Under the pieces are notes generated by a model that did no database searches, was not told the origin of the DNA, and was given only the letters and a program-made list of their open reading frames with translations. The translations under genes were made by a program, and so were the position numbers. 64,000 nucleotides of DNA. Origin: JAAFHB01 sp942493325. GTDB lineage: Bacteria > Bacteroidota > Bacteroidia > Bacteroidales > Prolixibacteraceae. How positions within the stretch are numbered: position 1 is the stretch's first letter; every line of letters begins with the position of its first letter. Shown here in pieces: positions 46,630-54,992 of the stretch. The stretch covers positions 6,696,001-6,760,000 of the forward strand of contig OW818689.1 of NCBI GenBank assembly GCA_942493325.1. Direction: 5' to 3'.

Positions 46630-46710
46630 GAACACTGATGACACTGATTGAGCTGATTTTCAAGGATTTATTATCTGTGCTTATCTGTAAAATCTGTGTC
46701 ATCCGTGTTC
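46630..46710. repeat. GAACAC...GTGTTC intergenic inverted repeat
   Basis: GAACACTGATGACAC (46630-46644) pairs with GTGTCATCCGTGTTC (46696-46710) at 14 of 15 positions, and related TGTCATC words lie around it. It lies between convergent genes and resembles a dispersed palindromic element. Confidence 0.55.
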
Positions 46711-46727
46711 TAATTTATATCTATCAC

Positions 46728-47393
46728 CTAAAATTCGATATCATAAAGTCCTTCAGAATCAATTTCAAACTGTTTTACCCCAATGTCGGTCATTGGATGT
46801 CTGATAAGCTGGTAAAGCAATTCGGGACCAATGGTTGCAGAATGGGCTCCGGCCATACTAACCCGGTAAATCTGGTCCACCGTTTTAAAACTTGCAGCCA
46901 AAACTTTACTGTTAAGATTATACTCGATAATATTCGAAACAATATCTCCCACGACTTCAATTCCGTGCGATGAGATATTATCCAGACGGCTTACATAAGG
47001 AGCTACGAAATCTGCTCCTGCCTTCATGGCAACCAAAGCCTGTTGCTGGGTAAATATTGCGGTTGCGGTTACATTAACACCGGCATCTTTGAGGATACGC
47101 ATTGCCCGGTAACCGTTGGCCGTTACGGGTATTTTAGCATAAAAATTATCCCCGAAATCGAAATAGTTGCGGTATTTTTTGGCTTCCCGCACCATATCGT
47201 CTGCTTCGGTTGAAATCATCTGCACATGCACCATCCCGGTGCCAACCAATTCCTGTATCCCTTCAATGGCTACTGAGAGTTTATTTCCTGCATTGCTCAA
47301 AATTGTCGGATTCGTTGTTACTCCTTCCAACGGAAAAAAATAGTACAGTTTCCTGAGTTCATCCAGGTCGGCTGTATCTGCCATGTAAATCAT
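46728..47393 (-). CDS. Transaldolase / fructose-6-phosphate aldolase-like protein
   Basis: The start is placed at ATG 47393 (MIYMADTADLDELRKLYYFF), giving 221 residues; an ATG 10 codons upstream adds a poor extension. The small single-domain transaldolase family is shown by FPLEGVTTNPTILSNAG, the Schiff-base Lys87 in FYAKIPVTANG, VNVTATAIFTQQQALVA, GADFVAPYVSRLDN and VLAASFKTVDQI. These class I aldolases act on dihydroxyacetone or fructose-6-phosphate and sedoheptulose-7-phosphate. The sequence alone does not decide between aldolase and transaldolase. It is monocistronic. Confidence 0.9.
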   Translation of the reverse strand: MIYMADTADLDELRKLYYFFPLEGVTTNPTILSNAGNKLSVAIEGIQELVGTGMVHVQMISTEADDMVREAKKYRNYFDFGDNFYAKIPVTANGYRAMRILKDAGVNVTATAIFTQQQALVAMKAGADFVAPYVSRLDNISSHGIEVVGDIVSNIIEYNLNSKVLAASFKTVDQIYRVSMAGAHSATIGPELLYQLIRHPMTDIGVKQFEIDSEGLYDIEF

Positions 47394-47589
47394 AGATAAT
47401 AATATTTTGTGACAAAAGTACACAAAGTCGTTAACGACACAATTAAAAATTATTCTTGTCGAAAGAAAGAAAATTCCGATATTTGATAAAACTTTTAAGT
47501 TATTCTGAATGGAAAGCTAATTTCTCAGGATCGATTAGATAAAGAGGATTTGCAATGGGTAAAAGAACTGTAGTTAAATAATATCCAAA

Positions 47590-47829
47590 ATGGGAAAAGA
47601 AAATAATCTGATCAGGGTTTTTACCGGGACAGAAGTCCTGGTTTATCTGTTGAAAGAGAGACTCGAAGAAGTTGGAGTTTCTGCCTTAATCAAAAATGAC
47701 TTTCAATCGGGAATCACGGTTGGATTAGTAAGTGGAGTTCCATCTGCGATTGATCTTTATATCCGGGAATCAGACATTATTGAAGCAGAACCAATCATTA
47801 ATGAGTTTATCCTGGACAACCCGGAATAG
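47590..47829 (+). CDS. DUF2007-like small protein
   Basis: This 79-residue cytoplasmic protein has the pattern LIRVFTGTEVLVYLLKERLE ... GVSALIKND ... DLYIRESDIIEAEPIINEF, matching the DUF2007 (putative signal-transducing, ferredoxin-like fold) family. Its function is unknown. No partner gene is obvious. Confidence 0.75.
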   Translation: MGKENNLIRVFTGTEVLVYLLKERLEEVGVSALIKNDFQSGITVGLVSGVPSAIDLYIRESDIIEAEPIINEFILDNPE

Positions 47830-47965
47830 ATTTTAATTTTACCGGAGAAGGAAACGCCTTGTCTACTGTTTTCCAGGATGTTTTTATTCATTTAAAGGCG
47901 AAAATAAATGCCACTATGGCGGTTATACGGACGTTGTGCATCAGGTATAAAAGAACCAATACCTT

Positions 47966-48223
47966 ATGGAATCAAAAGAAATTTTAAGGAAGCAGTTTCT
48001 TGAGATTGTAAATAATCAGATTAAATCAAACAATCCACCGGAAACCAATCAAACATTAAAAAGATTAAAAGCAATGGGCTACAATGATAAAGATGCGAGA
48101 ATATTGATCGGCCAATGTGTCGTTGTTGAAATATTTGATGTCCTTAAGCATCGCAAACCATTTGATGAGAAAAGATATATTAAAAATCTCAGGAATCTAC
48201 CCAAGGAACCATTTGATGATTAA
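47966..48223 (+). CDS. Small conserved hypothetical protein
   Basis: This 85-residue, highly charged soluble protein contains NPPETNQTLKRLKAMGYNDK and ARILIGQCVVVEIFDVLKHR. The pattern recalls short DUF1841-like proteins, but I cannot assign a family with certainty. There is no export signal. It is likely monocistronic. Confidence 0.6.
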   Translation: MESKEILRKQFLEIVNNQIKSNNPPETNQTLKRLKAMGYNDKDARILIGQCVVVEIFDVLKHRKPFDEKRYIKNLRNLPKEPFDD

Positions 48224-48362
48224 AATCCATGGTAAAAGTCTGGATTTTCTTTTAATGACAGTTAACGGAATCGAAACCGAAAAGTAAGATACATACCCAT
48301 TACAACAACTATCACGGATTAAAACGAATGAATTTATAAATCTTAGGGTTGACAATATTTAG

Positions 48363-48370
48363 TAACTTTG
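48363..48370 (+). promoter_or_regulatory. Possible -7 element before the DUF433 gene
   Basis: TAACTTTG fits TAnnTTTG and lies 25 bp before the ATG. The nearest TTG (48349-48351, within TTGACA) is only 11 bp away, so the -33 box is not convincing. Confidence 0.35.
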
Positions 48371-48395
48371 TTCAAACGTTTTAAAATCGAAAATC

Positions 48396-48578
48396 ATGAA
48401 TTATTTAGAACGGATCACTATAAATCCTGAAATTTGTCATGGCAAACCATGTATTCGAAATATGCGCTGGCCAGTTGAGGTGATTCTTGATATGCTCTCC
48501 TCCGGAATGACAATTCCTGAAATCATTAATGACCACAAGGAATTGGAGAAAGAGGATATTGTCGCTTGTCTGAATTGA
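48396..48578 (+). CDS. DUF433 antitoxin-like protein, C-terminally truncated
   Basis: This 60-residue protein has ITINPEICHGKPCIRNMRWP and VEVILDMLSSGMTIPEIIND, the DUF433 signature (VapB-like antitoxin fold). It stops at VACLN, where family members normally continue another 10-15 residues (usually a YAA-type helix). The DUF5615 PIN-like toxin that usually follows is absent. It is probably a decayed orphan antitoxin. Confidence 0.7.
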   Translation: MNYLERITINPEICHGKPCIRNMRWPVEVILDMLSSGMTIPEIINDHKELEKEDIVACLN

Positions 48579-48607
48579 TAAGATGATGATTTTTCTTTAG
48601 AATTGTA

Positions 48608-48615
48608 TATTTTTG
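48608..48615 (+). promoter_or_regulatory. Possible -7 element before the DUF4160 gene
   Basis: TATTTTTG fits TAnnTTTG, 21 bp before the DUF4160 ATG. No -33 box was found at the correct spacing. Confidence 0.35.
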
Positions 48616-48636
48616 TTCTAATTTAAATTCATTATT

Positions 48637-48897
48637 ATGCCTGAGATCTGTAGGTTCTATGGGATAATTATCGCGATGTATTACAATGAACACAATCCAC
48701 CACATTTTCACGCAAAATATGGTGAATTTGGAGCGGAAATTGATATCAGAACATTACAGGTTTTTAAAGGTGAATTGCCTAAACGGGCTAAATCGTTGGT
48801 ATTGGAATGGGCAGATGAACACCGCGCTGAACTACAACAGGATTGGGAACTTGCGCGTCAAATGAAAGAATTAAAAGATATTGAACCACTTAAATAA
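48637..48897 (+). CDS. DUF4160 family protein (putative toxin-antitoxin component)
   Basis: This 86-residue protein contains the DUF4160 hallmarks: MPEICRFYGIIIAMYYNEHN, PPHFHAKYGEF and a C-terminal helix LVLEWADEHRAELQQDWELA. DUF4160 is regularly encoded beside DUF2442, as here (7 bp gap). The pair is thought to be a toxin-antitoxin-like module, but the activity is not established. Confidence 0.85.
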   Translation: MPEICRFYGIIIAMYYNEHNPPHFHAKYGEFGAEIDIRTLQVFKGELPKRAKSLVLEWADEHRAELQQDWELARQMKELKDIEPLK

Positions 48898-48904
48898 ATA
48901 GAGT

Positions 48905-49150
48905 ATGGAATCAATAATAGAAGTCAGACCATTAAATGATTATAATATTTGGGTTCGGTTTGCCGATAATTTTGATGCCACGATCAATATAAGACCTTAT
49001 ATAACAACTGGCATTTCAACTGAATTGTTGGACGTTGATTATTTCAACCGGGTGAAAATTGATGAATTAGGCGGAATTACCTGGGAAAATGGATTTGATT
49101 TTTGCCCAAATTACTTACGTGAATTGACTAATGAGACTTTAGTTAAATGA
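48905..49150 (+). CDS. DUF2442 family protein, partner of DUF4160
   Basis: This 81-residue protein has the DUF2442 pattern: EVRPLNDYNIWVRFADN, TINIRPYI, YFNRVKIDELGGITWENGFD and FCPNYL. It begins 7 bp after DUF4160 and almost certainly shares its transcript. Its function is unknown beyond the conserved pairing. Confidence 0.85.
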   Translation: MESIIEVRPLNDYNIWVRFADNFDATINIRPYITTGISTELLDVDYFNRVKIDELGGITWENGFDFCPNYLRELTNETLVK

Positions 49151-49171
49151 CAACGGTTTTGAACTATTTTA

Positions 49172-49738
49172 TTAACGCATTGGCTTGATTTTTAGTCCGG
49201 CTTCGCTGTCTGCGATAAGTTCATTGAGCCGTTTTTGCCGGGTTGCTTCCTGTTTGGCACTCATCACCCAAAAGAAAGCTGTCTTTTGATAGGAAGGTGG
49301 TTGTAACTGAAAAAAGTCCCATGCTTTTGGATTACTTTTAAAGACAGATTCATACTCGTTACTGAGTTTTTCCGGCTTGTTTTCATAGGAGTATATTTCC
49401 GGTTTTTGATCGTTCCATTTTTTAAAAGCCGCAAGTCCCGAAGGATGCATCATTCCGATTTTTATCAGCTCTTCTACTTTGCGGATGTTTATACCGCTCC
49501 AGTTACTGCCAGGCTTTCGCGGTGTAAACCGAACGGAATAACTTTCCGAATCGATCGATTTTCGTATTCCATCTATCCAGCCGAAACAAAGTGCCTGGTC
49601 AACAGACTCAGGCCATTTAATACTCGGTTTTCCGCTACCCACCTTATAAAATCCAACCAAAAGTTCAGTGGCTTTGTCGTGATTTTTTTCAAGCCAATTG
49701 CGAAAATCCAGGGGTGTTTCAAAATAGGCAGGTTCCAT
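49172..49738 (-). CDS. YdeI/OmpD-associated family protein
   Basis: This 188-residue soluble protein has FRNWLEKNHDKATELLVGFY, VDQALCFGWIDGIRKSID and VRFTPRKPGSNWSGINIRKV, the signature of the YdeI/OmdA family. The C-terminal KQEATRQKRLNELI helix is also typical. Bacterial members are linked to envelope stress or peptide resistance, but the biochemical role is unknown. It lies 45 bp after the hydrolase gene on the same strand. Confidence 0.88.
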   Translation of the reverse strand: MEPAYFETPLDFRNWLEKNHDKATELLVGFYKVGSGKPSIKWPESVDQALCFGWIDGIRKSIDSESYSVRFTPRKPGSNWSGINIRKVEELIKIGMMHPSGLAAFKKWNDQKPEIYSYENKPEKLSNEYESVFKSNPKAWDFFQLQPPSYQKTAFFWVMSAKQEATRQKRLNELIADSEAGLKIKPMR

Positions 49739-49783
49739 AACTTCTGTTTTCTATATTCGCCACATATCACAAATCCGTTTTTT

Positions 49784-50638
49784 TTATTTGACCGCTAATA
49801 TATTCTTCAACCATACCTCCGCCAATTTCGGCCAGGTTTCCCCTGCAATATTCCCCGACCGCAGTCCGTAACCATGCCCTCCTTTGGCCAAAAAATGTAA
49901 TTCAACCGGCACTTTTGCATCCCTGAGTGCCGTAGCCATCACCAATGCACTGTTCCCATGCGTATCGTCGACAGTTGCAAAAAGAAACATAGGCGGCGTG
50001 TTTGCATTAACCGTCAATTCAGGTGTTAACGATTTGTTGGCACCCTGGTCAAGATATGCGGGATATATCAGCAGTGCAAAATCGGGACGGCACGACAATG
50101 AATCGGCTTTGTCTACCGGGGTATAGCTCTTTTTATCATACAATGTTGAGGCCTTGGCCGATAAACTTCCACCCGCAGAAAACCCCATAACACCCAATCG
50201 GTTTGGTTTCAATCCATAATCTCCCGCCCGGTCTCTGATGACCCGGAAAGCCCTTTGTACATCCATTAATGCACCTTCCTGCTTTTTCGGAACACGGTAT
50301 TGCAACACAAATGCAGTAAATCCTTGTTGCGAAAGCCAGGTTGCAATCTCATAACCTTCGAGATTGATTGCAAGAATACCATAACCTCCACCCGGACATA
50401 CAATCACACCAGCACCATTATTTTTTCCTTTTGCAGGTTCGAAGACCAAAAAGGCAGGATTGGTAACATCGGTGAGCCGGATGACGTCCCGCTCTTTGTT
50501 TGGTGTCACAACTGGTTCGTGTTTGGCTTCTGTTTCGCCGGGCACCTGGTTGGGCCACAGGTAAACAGGTGATTGATTCTGGCTGAAGCCGCTTAAGGAC
50601 ATCATAAGAACAAAAATTAATGGTATAGACTTTTTCAT
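49784..50638 (-). CDS. Exported alpha/beta hydrolase (acetylxylan-esterase-like)
   Basis: The start is placed at ATG 50638, which gives signal peptide MKKSIPLIFVLMMSLSGFSQ and a 284-residue protein; an upstream ATG would add nine residues before the signal. The oxyanion-hole segment VIVCPGGGYG, nucleophile elbow GFSAGGS and C-terminal catalytic His in GGHGYG mark the BD-FAE/esterase-lipase-like family. It starts NQVPGETEAKHEP, as in acetylxylan-esterase-like exported hydrolases. The likely substrate is acetylated hemicellulose, which fits the nearby glycan locus. The exact ester is unknown. Confidence 0.85.
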   Translation of the reverse strand: MKKSIPLIFVLMMSLSGFSQNQSPVYLWPNQVPGETEAKHEPVVTPNKERDVIRLTDVTNPAFLVFEPAKGKNNGAGVIVCPGGGYGILAINLEGYEIATWLSQQGFTAFVLQYRVPKKQEGALMDVQRAFRVIRDRAGDYGLKPNRLGVMGFSAGGSLSAKASTLYDKKSYTPVDKADSLSCRPDFALLIYPAYLDQGANKSLTPELTVNANTPPMFLFATVDDTHGNSALVMATALRDAKVPVELHFLAKGGHGYGLRSGNIAGETWPKLAEVWLKNILAVK

Positions 50639-51115
50639 GAGAAATATTAAGTGATAATTAATCATTTAGAATTTGGCCTCCTCTTGTCGGATCAGGATTT
50701 CGATTAAAGATTAACTTCCGGCTAAGTTGTAGTGTGTTTTGTTATTCGAAACAAAGATAAACTTACTTTGCAAATTTCGGACTAATAATCGAGACGGTGA
50801 TCTAAACAATAAGGGAGTAAAAACAGAATTCATGGCATTTAAGCGATACCGGGCCGGATTAAATTCAATATTCTCTTACTTTCAATAATAATTTATATAA
50901 ATCATTTGCTATTGATCTATTTAAACCTAATTTTGAAAAGGGTTAAGTAAAACATGAATGCAAACTGACTCTTCAGATAAGGATCAGCATAGGTTGGTTT
51001 TACAGACCGGAAGAACACAAAGAATAGCTAACCAAACGCAATTGGTCAACCCGATAGGGTGGTTAATCATTAAGAGCGTGCAAATTCATTGTAACGAATA
51101 TATTTCATAAAATTT
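50639..51115 (+). other. Intergenic region before the DUF3857 genes
   Basis: 477 bp without a gene. The only structured element is the strong promoter at 50905-50935, which implies a leader of about 170 nt. Confidence 0.6.
50905..50935 (+). promoter_or_regulatory. Bacteroidota promoter of the DUF3857 pair
   Basis: TTTG (50905-50908), a 19-bp spacer and TAATTTTG (50928-50935) match the consensus exactly. Confidence 0.7.
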
Positions 51116-52975
51116 ATGATAAAAAAAACACTGGTTTATACTCTGGTATTATTGTTCCTATCAACTGAAGCTGTCTGTCAGGGGAATGACGCTGAAGTGG
51201 TTAAGTATACAACTTTGTGTGAGGTTGAAAAAGACAAATTTGTACAAACCGATTCAGTAATTATCCAAATTAACAATCGTACCGGTGACAAATTTTCGAA
51301 AATAATAATACCCTATTCAAAGACCAACAAAGTTTCGGACATTTCAGCCTGGATAGAAACCATGGATGGAGCAAAACTCAGAAGTTTAAAAAACAGTGAG
51401 ATAAGTGACAAGAGTGCAATCTCAGACATTTCGATGTATGAAGACAATTATGAAAAATTATTTCAGCTTAAGCACAATTCATACCCTTACAAGGTTGTTT
51501 ATACATTCAAAACTACTTACAGGAATTTCATTGCAATCACTTATTGGTCGCCCATTTTACACCGGTCTGTACCGACAAGGACATCCACACTTCATGTTTC
51601 AATTCCCAAAGGGTATGAGTTCAATAAATTTGAAAACAATATTACTCAATCCAGCATAGATTCGACCGACAGCAGAATATTATTTGGATGGAAGGCTTCT
51701 TACCTGAACCCTGCAAAAGCCGAAATATTTTCTCAACCCGAAATGTATGAACCATATGTTATCATTGCTCCCCTTAATTTCGATTACGGTGTAAAAGGTT
51801 CTTCAAAAGATTGGAAATCATACGGTAACTGGCAATATCGGTTGATTCAGGGCCTGGATATATTACCTGATGAGGAGAAAAAAACTATTTCCGATCTGAT
51901 TAAAGGTGTAAAAGACAAAAAAGAAATCGTAAAGATATTGTATCATTATCTGCAGGACCATACCCGTTATATTAATGTTTCAATAGGAATTGGTGGTTTT
52001 AAACCTTATTCTGCCATGTATGTGTCAACAAACAAATATGGCGACTGTAAAGCCTTATCCAACTATATGAAGGCCATGTTAAGTTTTGCGGGAATTGAAT
52101 CTTTCTACACAAAGGTTTATGCATCAGAACAACCCCGTAATTTGATAAAAGCATTTGCCGGACCTCAATTTAATCATATTGTACTTGCCGTTCCGCTGAG
52201 TAATGATACGATATGGATCGAGAATACGTCGAACATTAATCCGTTTGGATACCTTGGAACATTCACCCAAAACCGCGAAGCACTTTTAATTACCGAAGAT
52301 AACAGCAGGTTAGTAAAGATTCCTGTTTTAAAAACAGAGGATATTCTTGTTTTTAATAAACTTGAGTTTGATCTGAATGTTTCCGGAAATGCAACTGTTA
52401 AATTGATCAGCTCTTTCAAAGGTTCGGATTTTGAAAATTTTAACCAATTGAATTCTGATTATAATCGTGATGAAAAGGACCGAATTATCCGGGAATATAT
52501 GCCTTTTGAAAATTATGAAGTTATTAATTGGGAGTTAAAGAAATTCCACAGAGACACAGCCCGCATAGAATTAATCGCAAAACTTAATCTCTTTAAGTTT
52601 CTTAAACCGTTGGGGAAAGAATATTACTTAAGTTTGTTTCCTGGCAAAATACCTTCTTTCTCGGTTCCTTCAAACAGAATACTTCCGGTTGTTTTGCCTT
52701 TCCCTATTTCCAGTTTGGATACCCTCATATATAGCCTGCCCGTTGGATATAAAATGAAAACTAAAGGTGATCGTGTTTCAATAGAAACCCCGTTTGGTAA
52801 GTATGAACAGTCATTTAATGTAACCAATGGCAAAATAGTTGTGATAAAAAGATTCACACTATTTTCGGGAACATATACAACAGATCAGTATCCTGATTTT
52901 TACTCATTTATAACATCTGTAAAAGATATCGACAGGAAGAAAATTATTATTGAATCAGCCCTAAACTCAAACTGA
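51116..52975 (+). CDS. DUF3857/transglutaminase-like exported protein
   Basis: This 619-residue protein has signal peptide MIKKTLVYTLVLLFLSTEAVCQ. An N-terminal DUF3857 domain (~25-200) is followed by a transglutaminase-like fold (~265-385) and a C-terminal DUF2569-like/beta region. The transglutaminase triad is nearly complete: Cys311 in NKYGDCKALSNYMKAML and His354 in FNHIVLAVPL, but the third residue is Glu in IWIENTS where Asp is usual. It is probably a periplasmic peptide-bond or isopeptide-acting enzyme or a protein-binding fold. It is cotranscribed with its paralogue 8 bp downstream. Confidence 0.85.
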   Translation: MIKKTLVYTLVLLFLSTEAVCQGNDAEVVKYTTLCEVEKDKFVQTDSVIIQINNRTGDKFSKIIIPYSKTNKVSDISAWIETMDGAKLRSLKNSEISDKSAISDISMYEDNYEKLFQLKHNSYPYKVVYTFKTTYRNFIAITYWSPILHRSVPTRTSTLHVSIPKGYEFNKFENNITQSSIDSTDSRILFGWKASYLNPAKAEIFSQPEMYEPYVIIAPLNFDYGVKGSSKDWKSYGNWQYRLIQGLDILPDEEKKTISDLIKGVKDKKEIVKILYHYLQDHTRYINVSIGIGGFKPYSAMYVSTNKYGDCKALSNYMKAMLSFAGIESFYTKVYASEQPRNLIKAFAGPQFNHIVLAVPLSNDTIWIENTSNINPFGYLGTFTQNREALLITEDNSRLVKIPVLKTEDILVFNKLEFDLNVSGNATVKLISSFKGSDFENFNQLNSDYNRDEKDRIIREYMPFENYEVINWELKKFHRDTARIELIAKLNLFKFLKPLGKEYYLSLFPGKIPSFSVPSNRILPVVLPFPISSLDTLIYSLPVGYKMKTKGDRVSIETPFGKYEQSFNVTNGKIVVIKRFTLFSGTYTTDQYPDFYSFITSVKDIDRKKIIIESALNSN

Positions 52976-52983
52976 CCATTACA

Positions 52984-54942
52984 ATGAAAAAAAATCTGAT
53001 GATTTTGTGCCTTGTTTTTTTCGCTCAAATAGCAATGGCCCAAAGATTTCTGCACGAATTTGGTAAATACAGCAACGAAGAATTTGAACTTCAACGTTAT
53101 GAAAAAGATCCATCAGCTGAGGCTGTCGTCATATACGATATTGGAGAATCATATTTTAGAGAATCAAGTGATGGCCTTGAATTGAATTTTGAGCGAAGAA
53201 TGAAGATAAAGATATTTAATAAAGCGGGATTAAAATGGGCCGAAATTTCGATCCCCTATTACCGGGAAAAAAATGATTGGGAAAAAGTCCACAGTATTGA
53301 GGGGAATACCTACAATTTTGAAAATGGCAAATTGCAAATAACGCCATTGGATCCGAAAAATTCTTTTGAAGAAATATACAATGAGAACTGGTCTTTGAAA
53401 AAGATTGCCATGCCGAATGTCAAAGAAGGCTCAATCATTGAAATTGCATATAAGATTAGAAGCCCCTATTTGTTTAATCTGCGAAATTGGGAATTTCAAA
53501 ATAAAATACCCGTAATTTACAGCGAGTATACGACCAAAATGAACCCATTTTATGATTATATTTATATACTTGAGGGAGCGGAGAAATTTGATGGATATAG
53601 AACCTATGACGATCAGATATCGAGACAATTCAGCGGACTTAAATATCAGGACAAGGTGTTTGAATTCATAATGAAAGATGTTCCCGCATTTAAAGATGAA
53701 AACTTTATCACCTCTGTCAATGATTACATAATAAGACTCGATTTTCAGTTAGCCGCGGTACATTTTCCCATCGGTACTACAAAAGCGATTATGACTACCT
53801 GGCCGGATTTGTCAAAAAAAATGCTTGGCAATGAATCATTTGGTAAATTTCTGAACAGCAGTATCAAAAGTGGCAAAGAGATTACGGATACGATGCTGGT
53901 TGACTCAAAAAGCGAAGGTCAAAAAGCCAGGATCATTGATCAATTTGTGAAGTCAAATTTCAACTGGAATGGTTACAATGATAAATTTACATCTAAAAGT
54001 GTTAAGAACTTCCTGATCAGCAAGACCGGCAATAGCGCCGATATAAATTTATTTCTGGCTGGTATGCTCAATGCGGCCGGAATCAAAGCCGATCCGGTTA
54101 TTTTGAGCACACGGGGTCATGGCAAGATAAAACTTGATTATCCGTTTCTGAGCTATTTTAATTATGTTGTTGTATTGGCAAAAATTGACAATATAATGGT
54201 ATTGCTCGATGCGACTGAACCCTTGTGTAAATTTAGTGTAATTCCAACCCGGTGTTTGAACGAGGAGGGGCTTGTTATTCAAAAAGATAAAATAGACTGG
54301 GTCAATATTAAGAATGCTTCGGTATCAAGTATTGAGTATTTTTATAATATCCGGCCTGATGTTCTCAAAGACAGTATTTTCGAGAGTTCCAGGTTAATCA
54401 CAACAGGCTATCGGGCCGTTGACCAACGAAATGAATTCTCAACCTCTTATAAAGTATTAAAAGATAGGTTGCTGGGCAATAATTCTCTACCTGGGGACAC
54501 CCTTATTCCAAAAAATTTATACCAAATTGATAAATCATTTGAACTAAATTATACCAAAGAATATGAAATGGAAAGGATCGAAAATAAAATTATTATTTCA
54601 CCTTTCTGTAATAATATCGTCACGGAAAATCCTCTAAAACAATCTATTAGAAGTAGTCCAATAGATTTTATATATAGAACAGCCAATAAATTTCAATCAG
54701 TTATCGTGGTTCCGGGTGGCTATAAGCTTTTGACAAAACCTGAAAATATTGTCGTTGATAATGAAAAAGTAAAAATCGTCTTTAATACCGATTGCCTGAT
54801 AAGAGATACCATTAAAGTGTCAGGACTATATGAATTCAAGAAAGATGTATATGAGATTTCTGAATATTCGGATCTCAGGAGTTACTTCAATACGATTGTA
54901 GATAAATTTAACGAAAAACTTGTTTTTGTAAAGGAATTATAA
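52984..54942 (+). CDS. DUF3857/transglutaminase-like exported protein, catalytically degenerate
   Basis: This 652-residue protein has signal peptide MKKNLMILCLVFFAQIAMAQ and the same architecture as the preceding gene, but diverged. The site of the catalytic Cys reads GNSADINLFLAGML (no Cys) and the His site reads FNYVVVLAKI (no His). Only the Asp-equivalent remains in VLLDATEP. The fold is therefore probably non-enzymatic, acting as a partner or binding protein for the upstream paralogue. A terminator follows closely. Confidence 0.85.
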   Translation: MKKNLMILCLVFFAQIAMAQRFLHEFGKYSNEEFELQRYEKDPSAEAVVIYDIGESYFRESSDGLELNFERRMKIKIFNKAGLKWAEISIPYYREKNDWEKVHSIEGNTYNFENGKLQITPLDPKNSFEEIYNENWSLKKIAMPNVKEGSIIEIAYKIRSPYLFNLRNWEFQNKIPVIYSEYTTKMNPFYDYIYILEGAEKFDGYRTYDDQISRQFSGLKYQDKVFEFIMKDVPAFKDENFITSVNDYIIRLDFQLAAVHFPIGTTKAIMTTWPDLSKKMLGNESFGKFLNSSIKSGKEITDTMLVDSKSEGQKARIIDQFVKSNFNWNGYNDKFTSKSVKNFLISKTGNSADINLFLAGMLNAAGIKADPVILSTRGHGKIKLDYPFLSYFNYVVVLAKIDNIMVLLDATEPLCKFSVIPTRCLNEEGLVIQKDKIDWVNIKNASVSSIEYFYNIRPDVLKDSIFESSRLITTGYRAVDQRNEFSTSYKVLKDRLLGNNSLPGDTLIPKNLYQIDKSFELNYTKEYEMERIENKIIISPFCNNIVTENPLKQSIRSSPIDFIYRTANKFQSVIVVPGGYKLLTKPENIVVDNEKVKIVFNTDCLIRDTIKVSGLYEFKKDVYEISEYSDLRSYFNTIVDKFNEKLVFVKEL

Positions 54943-54944
54943 AA

Positions 54945-54970
54945 AAAACCTGCCGTTACCGACAGGTTTT
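54945..54970. terminator. Bidirectional terminator between the DUF3857 pair and pckA
   Basis: AAAACCTG (54945-54952) pairs with CAGGTTTT (54963-54970) around a loop, with an A run on the left and T run on the right. It lies between convergent genes. Confidence 0.8.
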
Positions 54971-54992
54971 GAATCAAAAAATTACCATTAAC

